Shown here one piece after another: positions 49,001 through 60,989 of a stretch of DNA of 64,000 nt. The notes under the pieces were generated by a model. That model was not told where the DNA came from, did no database searches, and saw only the letters and a list, made by a program, of their open reading frames with translations. The first letter of the stretch is position 1. Each line of letters starts with the position of its first letter. A program made the position numbers and the translations under genes. The stretch is from Hyperoodon ampullatus (taxonomy: Eukaryota > Chordata > Mammalia > Artiodactyla > Ziphiidae), in the NCBI GenBank assembly GCA_949752795.1, contig OX457072.1, positions 3,348,001 through 3,412,000 of the forward strand, written 5' to 3'.

Positions 49001-51244
49001 ACTACCTCATCCAGCCACAGCCAAATATACATTCTTTTTTTTTTTTTTTTTTTTTTTTTCTGTACGTGGGCCTCTCACTGCTGTGGCCTCTCCCGTTGCG
49101 GAGCACAGGCTCCGGACACACACAGGCTCCGCGGCCATGGCTCGCGGGCCCAGCCGCTCCGCGGCATGTGGGATCTTCCGGGATCGGGGCACGAACCCGT
49201 GTCCCCTGCATCGGCAGGCGGACTCTCAACCACTGCGCCACCAGGGAAGCCCCAAATATACATTCTTAAGTTCACATGGAACATTCACCAAGCTAGACGA
49301 TATTCTGGGCAATAAAACACAGCTTCTCAAATTTAAAAGAATAAAAATCATGCAAAATCTTCCCTCAGAAGGAATTAAACTAGAAATCAATAACAGAAAG
49401 ATAACTGGAAGGTCCCCAAATATGTGGAGATTAAAAAGCACACTTCTAAATAACATATGTGTCAAAGAAGAGATATCAAGAGAAATTTTTAAAATATTTT
49501 GAACCAAATGAAAATAAAACCACAACTTACCAAAATTTGTGGGATGCAGCAAAAGCAGTGCTTACAGGGAAATTTATAGCACTGAATGAATATATTAGAA
49601 AAAAGAGAAATCTAAAATCAATCATCTAAACTTCCATTTTAGGAAACTAGAAAAGAAGGGCAAATTAAATCCAAAGTAAGCAGAAGAAAAGAAATAAGAC
49701 TTAGAGCAGAAATCAAGGAAATTTAAAACAAAATCAATAGAGATAATCAATGAAACTAAAAACTGGTTCTTTGAAAAGATTGATAAAATTGATAAGCCTC
49801 TAGCCAGGCTAATTACAGGAAAAAAAGAACACAAACTACTAGTATCAGAAATGAAATAGGGGGACATTACAGATCCCATGGAAATTAAGGAATGATGAAG
49901 GAAAACTATGTACAACTCTATGTCCACAAATTTGATAATCTAGATGAAATGAACAGATTTCTTGAAAGACAAAATCTGCCAAAATGCACAAGAAGAAATA
50001 CATAATCTGAATAGAACTATATCTGTTAGATAAATTTAAAAATTTAAACAATAATTAATAACCATTCAAAACAGAAAGCACCAGGCCCAAATGGGGTTTG
50101 TTGGTGAATTTTACACCAGACACTTAACAAAGAAGTTATACCAGTTCTCCACACTCTCCTTCAAAGGATAGAAGCAGAGGAAATACTTTCTAACTCATTC
50201 TATGAGGTTGGCATTACTCTAATACCAAAACCAGACAAAGACATTGCAAGAAAAGAAAACTACAGCCCAGTATTTCTGATGGACATAGATACAAAAATCT
50301 TCAGCAAAATACTAGCAGATCTAATCCAACAATCTATAAAAAGATTTATACACTACGACCAAGTGGAATTTAATCAGGTATGCAAGTCTGGTTCAGCATT
50401 CAAAAATCAATTAATGTAATCCATTACATCAATAGGCTAAAAATGAAAAATTACATGATCATAGCAATGATGCAAAAAAAAAGATTTGACAAAATCCAAT
50501 GCTCGTTCATGTTAAAAAATCTCAGTTAACTAGGAATAAAGGGTAATTTCCACTTGATAAAAGAATATCTACAAAAAACCTACAGCTAACATCATACTTG
50601 CTGGTGAAAAATTTAAAGGTTTCCCACTAAGATCAAGGAAAATACAAAGCAAGGAAGTCCCCTCTCAGCACTCCTTTTAAACATCATACTAGAAATCTTT
50701 GCTAATGCAATTAGTCAAGAAAAGGAAATAAAACATATACAAATTGGAAGGAAGAAATGAAACTGTCTTGGTTTGCAGGTGACATGGTAATCTATGTAAA
50801 AAACCTGAAAGAATTAGCAAAAACAACTCAATAAACAAGAAAAACAAAACTCCTGAAACTAGTAATCAATTATAGCAAGGTTGCTGGGTATAAGATTAAT
50901 ATACAAAAGTCAGTTGCATTCCTTCATCAAGGAATAAGTGGAATTTGAAGTTAAAAACACAAAACCATTTATTTACTTTAGCACACCAAAAAATAAAATA
51001 GGTATAAATCTAACAAAATATGTACAAGACCTATATGAGGAAAACTATAAAACTCTAATGAAAGACATTAAACATTAAAGAAGAACTAAATAAATGGAGA
51101 GATACTCCTTGCGCATGGATTGGGAAACTCAATATTGTCAGGATGTCAGTTTTTCCCAACTTGGTGAACAGATTTATTGCAATCCCACTCAAAATTCCAG
51201 CAAGTTATTTTGTGGATATTAACAAATTGATTCAAAGTTTATTT
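46100..51244 (+). repeat. Near full-length old L1 LINE, sense, 3'-truncated
   Basis: The 5' region starts near 46100 (GGAAGATGGAGTAG). ORF1 remnants run about 46950-47900 (TCATGTCATCAAAGTCCC, GAACTTGAAGACAGAACG). ORF2 starts near 48446 with endonuclease-type sequence (LNINGVNALIKRQRLSEWI). The reverse-transcriptase region follows, where FADD reads FAGD near 50773. Many stops and shifts are present. Homology stops near 51244 inside ORF2, without a 3'UTR or A tail. A young SINE lies at 49035-49251. Confidence 0.85.
49035..49251 (-). repeat. Young CHR-type SINE, antisense, 16 bp perfect TSD
   Basis: Long T run, GC-rich body and head ending GCCACCAGGGAAGC, flanked exactly by CCAAATATACATTCTT at 49021-49036 and 49252-49267. 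It is inserted in L1 ORF2. Confidence 0.96.
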
Positions 51245-51249
51245 GGTTG

Positions 51250-52075
51250 TTAGTTTTCCCCTTACTATTATTTACCTATCCAAACTTCTAAAGGTGGTTA
51301 AGCCCCTCCCTAACTAGATCCTACAACATGAGCCCTGAATGAATACATTGTAGGAATTTGATACATTTCTGAGTAGAAAGTGAATATAGTGATAAATAGT
51401 TGACAGTTTTTAAAGAAGAATTTAAGTTCTTAGAGAGCAGGGATGACTTTAATAAATTGATACATATTTATTGAATGTCTTCTTTAAGCTCACAATTATG
51501 ATGATGTGAGGAATAAAAAGATGCTAATATATAGTTGAAAGTTAAGATGGGGAGGAAAAAGTATTACATATAAAGCACTGATAAAGAACTCAAGGAAATA
51601 TACAGTGAATCTTCCTATTATATGATATTGTAGGGATTTTGTATGCTTTTGTATAATATGTGTTTAAGAAATTGCTTGTAACAATTGACACAACGTTTTT
51701 TCTAACATAAAAACAGAATCATCTTCCAAATCATATGCTAGATTACGATATGACTGCTGGGGAGTGGCATTGTTCAATAAGATCAGCATTATTATTTATA
51801 TTTGAGAAAAGAAAATTTATCTTCTTATTGTTGAGGTTTTAGGTCACATAGAAGATTAAATCTCATGAAATATTTAAAACATTGGACTCAGAATCGGTAT
51901 GCACTTTATTTTTTATACTATCTTTTTGTATTGGTCGTATAATATTACACAATGTTGCTATCCCATTAATTTATTAAACCATTTCTCAGTTCCTGACCAT
52001 AGGTGGTTTCTAGTTGTTAAGAGTTAAATTTTTATATTATTCCAGTTAAATATGACTATTTAAATATAGCACAAC
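51250..52075. other. Unique or unassigned AT-rich sequence
   Basis: Separates two sense L1 remnants. The part at 51880-52030 (TTACACAATGTTGCTATCCC) may itself be an old L1 fragment. Confidence 0.3.
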
Positions 52076-52079
52076 TAGG

Positions 52080-54060
52080 TAGAGTTTATGGAAGAAATAT
52101 AAGATGGTTCATCATTAGAAAATGTATTAAGTTTATTCATTATTTAAAAAATTTAAGGGGAAAAATCATGATTATATCAATAGATGACAAAAGAAAAGCA
52201 AATAGTCAAATTTAGAAGCCAATTCTAATTCTCTTTTTAAAAAAGGTTTAAGAAAAATAGGAACCAATGAAAATTACCTTGGAAAGAAAGAAACAAGTTA
52301 TTAGTTGCAGATAATATGATAAATTTCCTAAAAATCCAATAGATTCAACAGAAGTTGTTGAACTATTAAGAGAATTAATAAGGTGGCTATATGTAAGACA
52401 AAATACAAAATAAATATTACTTTCCTTTTTATTAGCGTTGAACAATTAGAAACTGAAATGAGAAAAATTGTATTCAAGATACTATCAAAATTAGCCTGTA
52501 AAACACCTAAGAATTATTTAATAAGAGAACTATATATTTTTATTAAAGGAAATAAAATAGGACTAAAATAAGTAGACAAATCATAATTCCTTATGGAAAG
52601 ACCAATAGCATATAGATGCTGCTTCTCCTCAAATCAATGTACAACTATAATGCAAATCTGACTAGTATCCCAAGGAATTATTTTGGGAAATAAACAAGTT
52701 GATTCTAAAATTTATTTGGAAGAAAAAGTGTTTGAAAAAGAAGAATCATGAGGAGGAATTTGTTTTCTAAAATATTAAAATATGTAATTATTTACATCAA
52801 AATAGTTGGGTCATCGTACAAAAGCAGATAGCTATATCAGTGGCACATTAAAGTGAATGCAGCAATAGACACATTTGTATATGTGGGTTTAATATTATGA
52901 TAATGAAGGTATTTTGAAGAAAATAAAGTTACTCCCACATTGCACACTTATAAAAATTGTAGATGAATTGAGCATCGAAATGTAGAAGAAAAACTATATT
53001 GTTATGTTAAGGTAACTATGTTTAGCAGCAAAAATATCTTAAGATCACAGGAGCTTAACATAGGAGAGCATCTTGATTGTGCAAAGTCTGAAGTGAGTTT
53101 GGAATTCTCCAGGGCACCCCTTCAGGTATTGATATTGAGGCTGTTTCCATCTTCTATGCAATTTGGAATATGTGGTTTTGAGCTGTGCTACTGAAGGAGA
53201 AGAGAGAGCTGGAGGGTCAGACAGGGGTACCCACGGTCAGGGGTAGAAATGACAAAGACTGTGTGAGTCGCTTCTGTCCACATCCTGTTGGCTAGAACTA
53301 GTCATATACCTAGAACCTAATTCTAAAATGTGCTGGAGCCCATGGAGATTTAGTCAGGATTAAATGTGTACATCAAAAAAGTATTATAGTCAAATTTAGA
53401 TACACATTTTTATAACCTCAGGGTTGGGAGAACATTTCTTACAATTGTCTAGAAAAGAAAAAACAATAAGAAAAAAATAGATTTGACTACAAAAGAGTTT
53501 TAAGGCATTAAATAGTGAAAGATGCCAAAAAAAAAAAACTTAAAAGGGAGCGACAGATTGAGAGAAGATATTTGCCACATACATAAATGGCAAAATATTA
53601 AAATTCCTACTGTGCAGTTTTTATAAAGAAAAAATGACAAGCCAATTAGAGAAGATAGCAAAGGATATTAAAAATTAAAAAATGCAGATGTTCAATCACA
53701 TATATACAAAGAAGTACATTGCAGTATTCTTGGTAAAGGCATGAAAACTGAAAATAATTTTCAGGTGGAGTCTGACTGAATTGCATATGGTGTACCTATA
53801 CAGCAGAATACCATGCAGTCATTAAAAGAGAACAGGATAGATCTCTACACTGATATGAACAGATGCCCTTGTTATATAAGGGGAAAAAAAGAGATGTAGG
53901 TCACTATGGGCAATATGATTATAATTTGGGGAAAAATTAAAATTAATTGAAAATATTAATCATATAGATAGATGATTGATAAATAATATAGATAGATAAA
54001 TTAATAATACAATATAATATGACAAAAGAATATGGGAAGAATATGGACAAAACTATCAAC
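52080..54060 (+). repeat. Old L1 remnant, sense, interrupted by another repeat
   Basis: ORF2 3' sequence near 52640-52980 (TTCTAAAATTTATTTGGAAG) and 53640-53900 (CAGCAGAATACCATGCAGTC). The middle, 53010-53385, is non-L1 (TAGCAGCAAAAATATCTTAA to GTTGGCTAGAACTAGTCA), an old element I cannot name. Confidence 0.6.
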
Positions 54061-54131
54061 CCTTTTTTTTGAAAAGCAAAGGAGGGGACATTCACTCTAA
54101 TTCATACAGTTTTCTAAGTGGTAACTTTGAT

Positions 54132-54296
54132 CTTTTTGAGGTTTTTTTTTTTACATCTTTATTGGAGTATAATTGCTTTACAATGGTGTGTTAGTTTCTG
54201 CTTTATAACAAAGTGAATCAGTTATACATATACATATGTTCCCATATCTCTTCCCTCTTGCATCTCCCTCCTTCCCACCCTCCCTACCTTTTTGAG
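54132..54296 (-). repeat. Short 5'-truncated L1, antisense, with TSD
   Basis: CTTTTTGAG at 54132-54140 and 54288-54296 bounds 147 bp: a T run, TCTTTATTGGAGTATAATTG and further L1 3'UTR sequence. It looks young. Confidence 0.88.
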
Positions 54297-54299
54297 TTT

Positions 54300-55306
54300 T
54301 TCTTCATTGTTTAAATAAAAACCCATGAATAATATGAATTAATTAATTCATTTATTCCTCCACTCATGTACCTGTCCATCCATCTATCCATCATCTACCC
54401 ATAATTCCATTCATTTGTTTTATCATAGCCAACCTACAGTTAATAAGGACCAATTCTCAGACATGGTGTTCGCCGTGCACATTGCAGTTAACATTGGGTT
54501 GAGCTCAGCTTGGAATAAGGAGGATGCCCAAATGTTGTTTCCTCTTTCTTGTTGACCATTGATTTAAAAACAAACCAACAAAACAAGAAGAGTCTGGCCC
54601 TGGGCTTCTTGAGCGCACCATCTGGCGTAGCTTCCCTCGCTTCTAACCTTTGTCTGCCCTGTGGATGACAGATTAGTGGGGAACATCCTTTATAGTAGGA
54701 AATGGAGGTCAATAAAATTTGCACCAGGCTTTCCAATTTAGTATCATACCAGTCAGGACATCCCAAAATAAAATTTGTTTCAAAAATAGATCTAGGAGGA
54801 GAAAAAGTCAGGATTGAAAACAAACAATTAATCCTCTTATGTCATTGATTCTGTGAGAAAGCCAGATTAAAAAAAAAAATCAGCTTCTTGTTCAGGTGCA
54901 ATGATTTTGCTGGTCAAAAAAAAGCAAAAGAACAAAAATAGTGCAGAGAGTCCAGTGTGGTAAACGATCCTATAGAACAAAACAGGAAGTTGTTTAATGG
55001 AAGAGAGTAACTGACCTCAGAGCCTGAGATGTGAATGGCCCCTTGGATGCAAAGGTTTTTGCATTTCCGAAGTGTTGTAGTGATGCTTTATTGATCAGCA
55101 CTGAATTGTACACCATGTGCTCTTTTGTGGCGATTCACTGGCTTATCAAACAGGTGAAGAGGTGGAGCATCCACTATGTTGAATGATAAAGCATTCCAGC
55201 TGTTACATAGGAGAGGGAAACACATCAGTCTCTGTTCTATACATGTATTCAATACTTCTGAATATGCATATTTTTGTGAATGCATGCATGTGTGCATGCG
55301 ATTTTG
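54300..55306. other. Unique sequence
   Basis: No gene recognised. GATA-type simple repeats lie just upstream near 53960-54000. Confidence 0.35.
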
Positions 55307-55980
55307 TACTGTAGGGATATTTTTTAAAACTGAAGTGTTGTTGATTTACAGTGTCGTGTTAGTCTCAGGTATACAGCAAAGTGATTCAGCCATATATAAA
55401 TATAACTTTTCCCTTATAGGTTATTACAAAATATTGAGTAAAGTCCCCTGTGCTACACAGTAGGTCCTTGTTTATCTATTTTATATATAGTAGTGTGTAT
55501 ATGTTAATCCCAAACTCCTAATTTATCCCTCCCTGCTCTTTCCCCTTTTGGTAACCATAAGTTTGTTTTCTATGTCTGTGGGTCTATTTCTGTTTTGTAA
55601 ATAAGTTCATTTGTATCACTTTTTTTTTTTTAGATTACACATATAAGGGATATCATATGGTATTTGTCTTTCTCTGTCTGACTTACTTCACTTAGTATGA
55701 TAATCTCCAGGTCCATCCATGTTGCTGCAAATGACATTATTTCATTCTTTCTTATGGCTGAGTAATATTCTATTGTATATATGTACCACATCTTCTTTAT
55801 CCATTCCTCTGTCGATGGACATTTAGGTTGCTTCTGTCTTGACTATTGTAAATGGAGCTGCAATGCACACTTCTGTTTTGACTACTGTAAATGGAGCTGC
55901 GATGCACACTTCTGTCTTGACTATTGTAAATGGAGCTGCAATGCACAATCACAGTATGCTGCACTGCATACTGTAGGGAT
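55307..55980 (-). repeat. 5'-truncated L1, antisense, with TSD and internal triplication
   Basis: TACTGTAGGGAT at 55307-55318 and 55969-55980 bounds 650 bp of antisense L1 3' sequence (TTGTTGATTTACAGTGTCGT, then GGCTGAGTAATATTCTATTG). Its 5' end contains three 39 bp tandem units (55831-55947). Confidence 0.93.
55831..55947. repeat. Three-unit 39 bp tandem repeat inside L1
   Basis: Units start at 55831, 55870 and 55909, each CTTCTGTyTTGACTAyTGTA plus 19 bases. Units 1 and 3 are identical; unit 2 differs at three positions. Confidence 0.95.
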
Positions 55981-55984
55981 CTTA

Positions 55985-57885
55985 ATTGGTTTTATGTGCA
56001 ATTGGACAGAGATCCCAAACCAACTTGATTTTTTTCCTTGTTATAATCTTAAAAAGAATAGCTTCATTATAGAAATAAATATATTTTCCTATTTTTTTCA
56101 AACTGTTGGGGAATGTATGTTCAAAAGGTATAGGCTTGAATGGGAGAAAAATATTTCTTCCTAATATTCCATATGGTTGGTTCTTCTTATATAGTGCTAA
56201 TCTGGGAAAATATCCACCTAGAGGAGTTTCCTGTCAGAGAGCTTGTCTCAATGCCAAGAAAGACTGTCACTCTTAAAAATTCTCCTCACACAACAAAGAG
56301 AATTGGATATTTTAAGTCCATACTCTGATAATTCAGGCAAAACTTCTCCTTAAATGAAGCAAAGGCGAGTCTGTAGGAAGCTGCTAGGAGAGGTTTTATT
56401 TTTATCTTCTTTCCCGTTTTCCAGGGGAGCAAAGGAATGCTCCAGGAGATTCTGTAACTTGTTCAAGATAGAGCTGGTTAGTAGCAGAGCTGATCTTAAA
56501 CCAGATAACGCCAACCTCCAAACTCTGTCCAAGTGTGGTCTTGCAGTATGATCCAAAAAGCTTATTTATAAGATCTGTCGACCTCTGTCCCCTGTGATCT
56601 CAGCTGTCTGGACTGACAGACTCAACTTGAGCTCATGTAGACAGCAGGGAAGTGATTCCAGGATTGAGGAGTTAGGATCCTTGGAAGAGAAGAATGCTGC
56701 TTTGTTTTGTTTTGTTTTGTTAGTTGTTGTTTTCCTGGGGTTGGCCCTTGTCATCACTTTCAAATACACAGAGGCTGTTTTCTCTAAGTTCGTCCCTGAG
56801 AAGGACCTTTCTTGCTTTCTACCTTGCTTTCCTGGGGCTGTGGGCAGAGCCTTTGCTGGAGGGGAAGGGGAACCGGCATCCCTGAGGACCTGCCCTGTCC
56901 TAGGAGAGAAAACCGAGCAGATGGCAGCTGACACGTACAGGGCACTTTGTAGGAACACTGGCCCCGAGCAGGCTTCCTGAGCTGCAATTTGGGGTCCCTC
57001 CCTTGCAAGGCAGCCCAGAGGAGTCTGATGACTTGGCCGAGAACCAGCGGGCTGGTAGCCAAAGGGCAGTAAATCAAAGTGAAAAAGAGGTGATATTTTA
57101 AAAGCAAACGACACTTTTGTTTGTTTGTTTTAAAGGGCAGAGAGAAATAAGTTTTTGTAATGGTAAAAGGGTAGAAGATATAAAACAACACTGCTATAGA
57201 ATAATTCAAAGTTATTTGTTTGTGAAAGCCCTTTCTGTAATGAGTATGCTCTATTTTTATTAAGCAAGATTCTCAACATTTCTCTAGAGGAGGATGTGAT
57301 TTTTACCTGGAAATTGGTGATCCAGTGTTAATGAGGTTCTTACCAGGTTAAAATAAACAAATACTCTATTTCATAATATCCTCGGGGAGATTAAAATGTT
57401 TTCTGTGTAAAATTTCTGGAGCCAAACTCTTTCTTGTTTTTTAAACCCTAATTCCAGTTATGTTTCTTCTGTCCTTGATGAGTTTTTTCAGTTGGACACT
57501 CTAAGTTTGGAAACATGTTTCTAAATACTCACCTCCTGCAGTCCACTGAGGATGGCTCTGTGTCCCAGAGGAAGACTCTTGGGGAAATCAGAACTGGGTC
57601 TCAAGAAGCAGCATCACAGGACGGTGGATCTGGGGCTGCGTTTCCACAGAACCCAGGCGACACCTAGGCATTCACTTGTTTATTGTGATCATACCTTTTA
57701 AGAGTTTTTAATTATAAGTATAAAATGTTTCCAGAATATAAAAAATATGTATAAAGAGTAATATCATGAACACCCGCTCACCACCCTGATTACAAAATAA
57801 GGCATTACACTAATAAGGGAAAAATACAAAGTCACCAAAGCATAAATTGAGAGCAATACATGACAGAGTGAAAAGAACAGTAGCT
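55985..57885. other. Unique sequence with a (TTTTG)n run
   Basis: No gene recognised. A TTTTG pentamer run lies at 56700-56722. Open frames on both strands near 56566-57200 overlap and lack domains. Confidence 0.35.
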
Positions 57886-57889
57886 TTAT

Positions 57890-58300
57890 TGTTCCTTTAA
57901 ATTTACCAGCAACCTTGATTGAGTTCCTGTTTGTGCCAGGCATGGAGGTGGCAGAGATGATGAATACCCTTGCTCACCCAGGTGTGATGGGAGACCCATA
58001 CAAAAAAAGAAAAAAAAAAACCCACAACATAATACACGCCAGCCAGGAAGGGCTACAGCAGGTAGGCGCTCCGGGAGCTAAGAGACCACAAAGGAGGAGA
58101 ATCTAACTGAGCTCGAAGGTGGGGATGGAGCTGAGAGGTCAGTGAAGGTTTCCCAGGGAAAGTGATCCTTGAGCTGGGTCTGGACGGAGAGGGTTTAGCC
58201 GGCACCCAGGAGGAAAGCTGTGTCAGGCAGGGAAGCAGCATCTGCAGGCTCAGAGGAATAACTGCTAAGAGCAACTCAGAGCAACTGCTAAGACTTAGGT
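57890..58300 (-). repeat. L2 LINE, antisense
   Basis: TTGATTGAGTTCCTGTTTGT, GCCAGGCATGG, then GAAGGTTTCCCAGGGAAAGT and TGAGCTGGGTCTGGACGGAG follow the antisense L2 order. It is diverged. Confidence 0.6.
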
Positions 58301-58469
58301 TGGCTGGAGTGGGCTGGACTAAGAGCTGAACTGTCAGGGGCGGGTTCAGATGGTCCCGTCTGCAGGTTAGAACAAGCCTTCTGCTCCAAGATCAGGTGGT
58401 GGCTCTTACCTGGAGGTGTCCAAGGAGGGCTTCAGAGGTGCTATGAGCCCTTTGAAATTGTATGGAATA

Positions 58470-58552
58470 CGGTAGAAATATGTGAGCGTGTGTGAGTGTG
58501 TAAATGAGTGTATGTGTGCGTGCGTGTGTGTGTATATATGTGTGTGTTTTCC
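58470..58552. repeat. (TG)n microsatellite, imperfect
   Basis: TGTGAGCGTGTGTGAGTGTG continuing to TGTATATATGTGTGTG. Confidence 0.85.
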
Positions 58553-58811
58553 CCTGGGAAGGTCCAGCTCTTTCCTTCCATCTTACAATGTTTCTTAACT
58601 CTCAAAGAAGGTAAAGGTCTCTACTAGGCTGGAAGAATGTGGTCTGATTGGAGGGTTATTGTAATAGGTGGGATGATAAGTGATGAAGTCCTGGATTGAG
58701 AGGCGGACCCTAGGGCAGAAGGGAGGACAATTTTGGAGATAATTAAGGGACCTATTGACAGGATTTGTTATCTGATTGGATTTGCAGGGGGAGGAGGAGG
58801 GCACAGTCCAG

Positions 58812-58925
58812 CGCAAGGCTTCTCAGACTTTAAGGGGGTCCTGTACTAGATTCTGACCAGTAGGTCTGGGGAGGAACCAGAGACCTCGCATCCACGGCAA
58901 GGTCCTTGGTGCTGGTGGCCATGCT
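58812..58925. repeat. MER5-class DNA transposon fragment
   Basis: GGCTTCTCAGACTTTAAGGG, then CCAGTAGGTCTGGGGAGGA and GGTCCTTGGTGCTGGTGG. Another similar piece may follow the next element near 59185-59265. Confidence 0.55.
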
Positions 58926-58954
58926 GTGGTCAGGGGCTACCTTGTGAGCAGAAA

Positions 58955-59178
58955 GACTCCACATCCAGGTTTCTCAGCCGCAGCTGTTGACTTTTGGGGC
59001 CACACAATTCTTTATTATGGGGGGGTGTACATCCTGTGCATTGCAGGCTGTTTAGCAGCATCCCTGGCCTCTGGCCACTGGATGACAGTATCACCCCCCA
59101 GTGGAACAACCCCAAATACCCTGGCATCACTAAATGGGGGTGTGTGGGGTGCTGCTCCGGGGGTTCACAGCCCTGATA
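58955..59178. repeat. MER20-like hAT-Charlie DNA transposon
   Basis: CTGTTGACTTTTGGGGCCAC, TGTGCATTGCAGGCTGTTTA, CAGCATCCCTGGCCTC and a CACCCCCCAGTGGAACAACC stretch give the full order of this 0.2 kb non-autonomous element. The family name is from memory. Confidence 0.75.
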
Positions 59179-59269
59179 GATAAATATTAAAATGGTCTGG
59201 GGAGCTTCAGGACTTATCAATGCCTGGCCTCACCCAGACCGATTGTATTCTAATCTCTGATGGAGGTGA

Positions 59270-59925
59270 GGCAGGACACTCAGGCAGCTTTTGGAAAACC
59301 TGACGTTCAGCCAGCCCTGCAGTTCGAGGCTGTGCACCAGGTTGGGTGCACAGCTGTTCCCTGTGCAGGGAGCGGCAGGTGGAGGAAGGGGTGAAGATAA
59401 GATTCCAGATTTAAATGCTGATGAGCTTGACATGCCTGGAGGTCATTTAGATGAAGAAGATGCTCACTTTGATCTTCTTGGTCACTGACAAGCTGGGTGT
59501 CCTTGGGCCAAATATATTCCCTGCTTTTTATTTTCCTCATCTGTCCACTCTGATAATATCTACTCTGTCTTAAGAGTTGATGAAAAATAAGATACATTAA
59601 TGGATGTGGAAGAAAGTAAAAGCCATCTCACACTTACAAACACACACACACTCAGTTTAAGATGGATCTTCAGAATTTTATTTGAAAAAAACATGGGACA
59701 ACATTTTATCATGGCAGGGCAAGTAGTAATTTTTTGGGAAAAAAAGAACAACAAACACAAAAAGCACAAATCATAATTAATAAATTCAATTAAATTAAAA
59801 ATTAAAATTTTAGGACATCAAAGGCACCATCAGCAGAATTAAAAGACAAACTAAAAACTGGAAAAAATATTTTCATTGCACAACTTGACAAAGCTTTAGT
59901 ATAAAAAATATGCAAGGGCTTCCCT
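59270..59925. other. Unique sequence
   Basis: No gene recognised. A short CA run lies near 59638-59652. Confidence 0.35.
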
Positions 59926-59926
59926 G

Positions 59927-60255
59927 GTGGCTCAGTGGATAAGAATCCGCCTGCCAATGCAGGGGACACAGGTTCCAACCCTGGTCCTGGAAGATCCCAC
60001 ATGCTACAGAGCAACTAAGCCCATGCGCCACAACTACTGAGCTTGGGCTCTAGAGCCCAAGAGGCACAGCTATTAAGCCCACGCGCCACAACTACTGAAG
60101 CCCGTGCTCCGCAACAAGGGAAGCCACTGCAATGAGAAGCCTGCGCACCGCAACGAAGAGCAGCCCCCGCTCGCCGCAACTAGAGAAAGTCCGCATGCAG
60201 CAACAAAGACCCAACACAGCCAAAAATAAATAAAATAAAATAAATTAATTTAAAA
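59927..60255 (+). repeat. CHR-type SINE, sense, long subfamily
   Basis: GGGCTTCCCTGGTGGCTCAG head, diverged B box (GGTTCCAACCCTGG), and an (AAAT)n-rich tail. Confidence 0.95.
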
Positions 60256-60782
60256 AATATATAATAAGTTCCTAAAAGTCAAGAAGAGAAAGACAAACAA
60301 CCCGAGAGAAAATAGGCAGGAGATATAAATAAGAACCAAGAAGAGGGTGTTGGAATGGCCAATAAACATAATGCAAGAGGCTCCCCCCACCCTGCTCCAG
60401 TTTTTAGGTAAATAAATGCGAGTTGAAAGTGCAGTGTGTATTATTTCTCATCCACCAGATGGGCAAACATTTACTGAATTGTAAGGCAAAAAGAAAAACT
60501 CAGGCTGCTGGTGAGGGTATCAATTGGTGCTACTACTTTCTGAGCAATTTGATACTATTTAATAAAATTAAAGATGCCCTATAACCTATAGGTATACTTT
60601 TATGAAAATAAATAAACTATAGCTCTAAGTATTAACATAGATAAATACCAGAGGTGATGTTGGGCAAAACGGTTACAGAAGTGTGCAGTCTCTTGTTTAT
60701 TTAAAGTGTAAAAAATACAAAACAGAATTATATTTTATTTACAATTATATGTATTCTTACTTAAAAAATGCACGCACGGGAG

Positions 60783-60984
60783 TTTTTTTTGCGGTACGCG
60801 GACCTCTCACTGCTGTGGCCTCTCCCGTTGCGGAGCACAGGCTCTGGACGCGCAGGCTCAGCGGCCATGGCTCACGGGCCCAGCCGCTCCGCGGCATGCG
60901 GGACCCTCCCGGACCAGGGCACGAACCCGTGTCCCCTGCATCGGCAGGCGGACTCTCAACCACTGTGCCACCAGGGAAGCCCCA
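60783..60984 (-). repeat. Young CHR-type SINE, antisense, short GC-rich subfamily
   Basis: GCGGTACGCGGACCTCTCAC to GCCACCAGGGAAGCCC, nearly the same sequence as the copies at 23509 and 49035. Its T run is short (8 T). Confidence 0.95.
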
Positions 60985-60989
60985 CATGG

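Noticed and set aside
48446..49502. Endonuclease-like frame and a 235-codon frame as genes
   Set aside because: They are sense L1 ORF2 fragments; the longer frame runs through a young antisense SINE.
55781..56164. Cys-rich repeat protein with FCLDYCKWSCNAH units
   Set aside because: The units come from a 39 bp triplication inside an antisense L1 with target-site duplications; it is not a zinc-finger gene.
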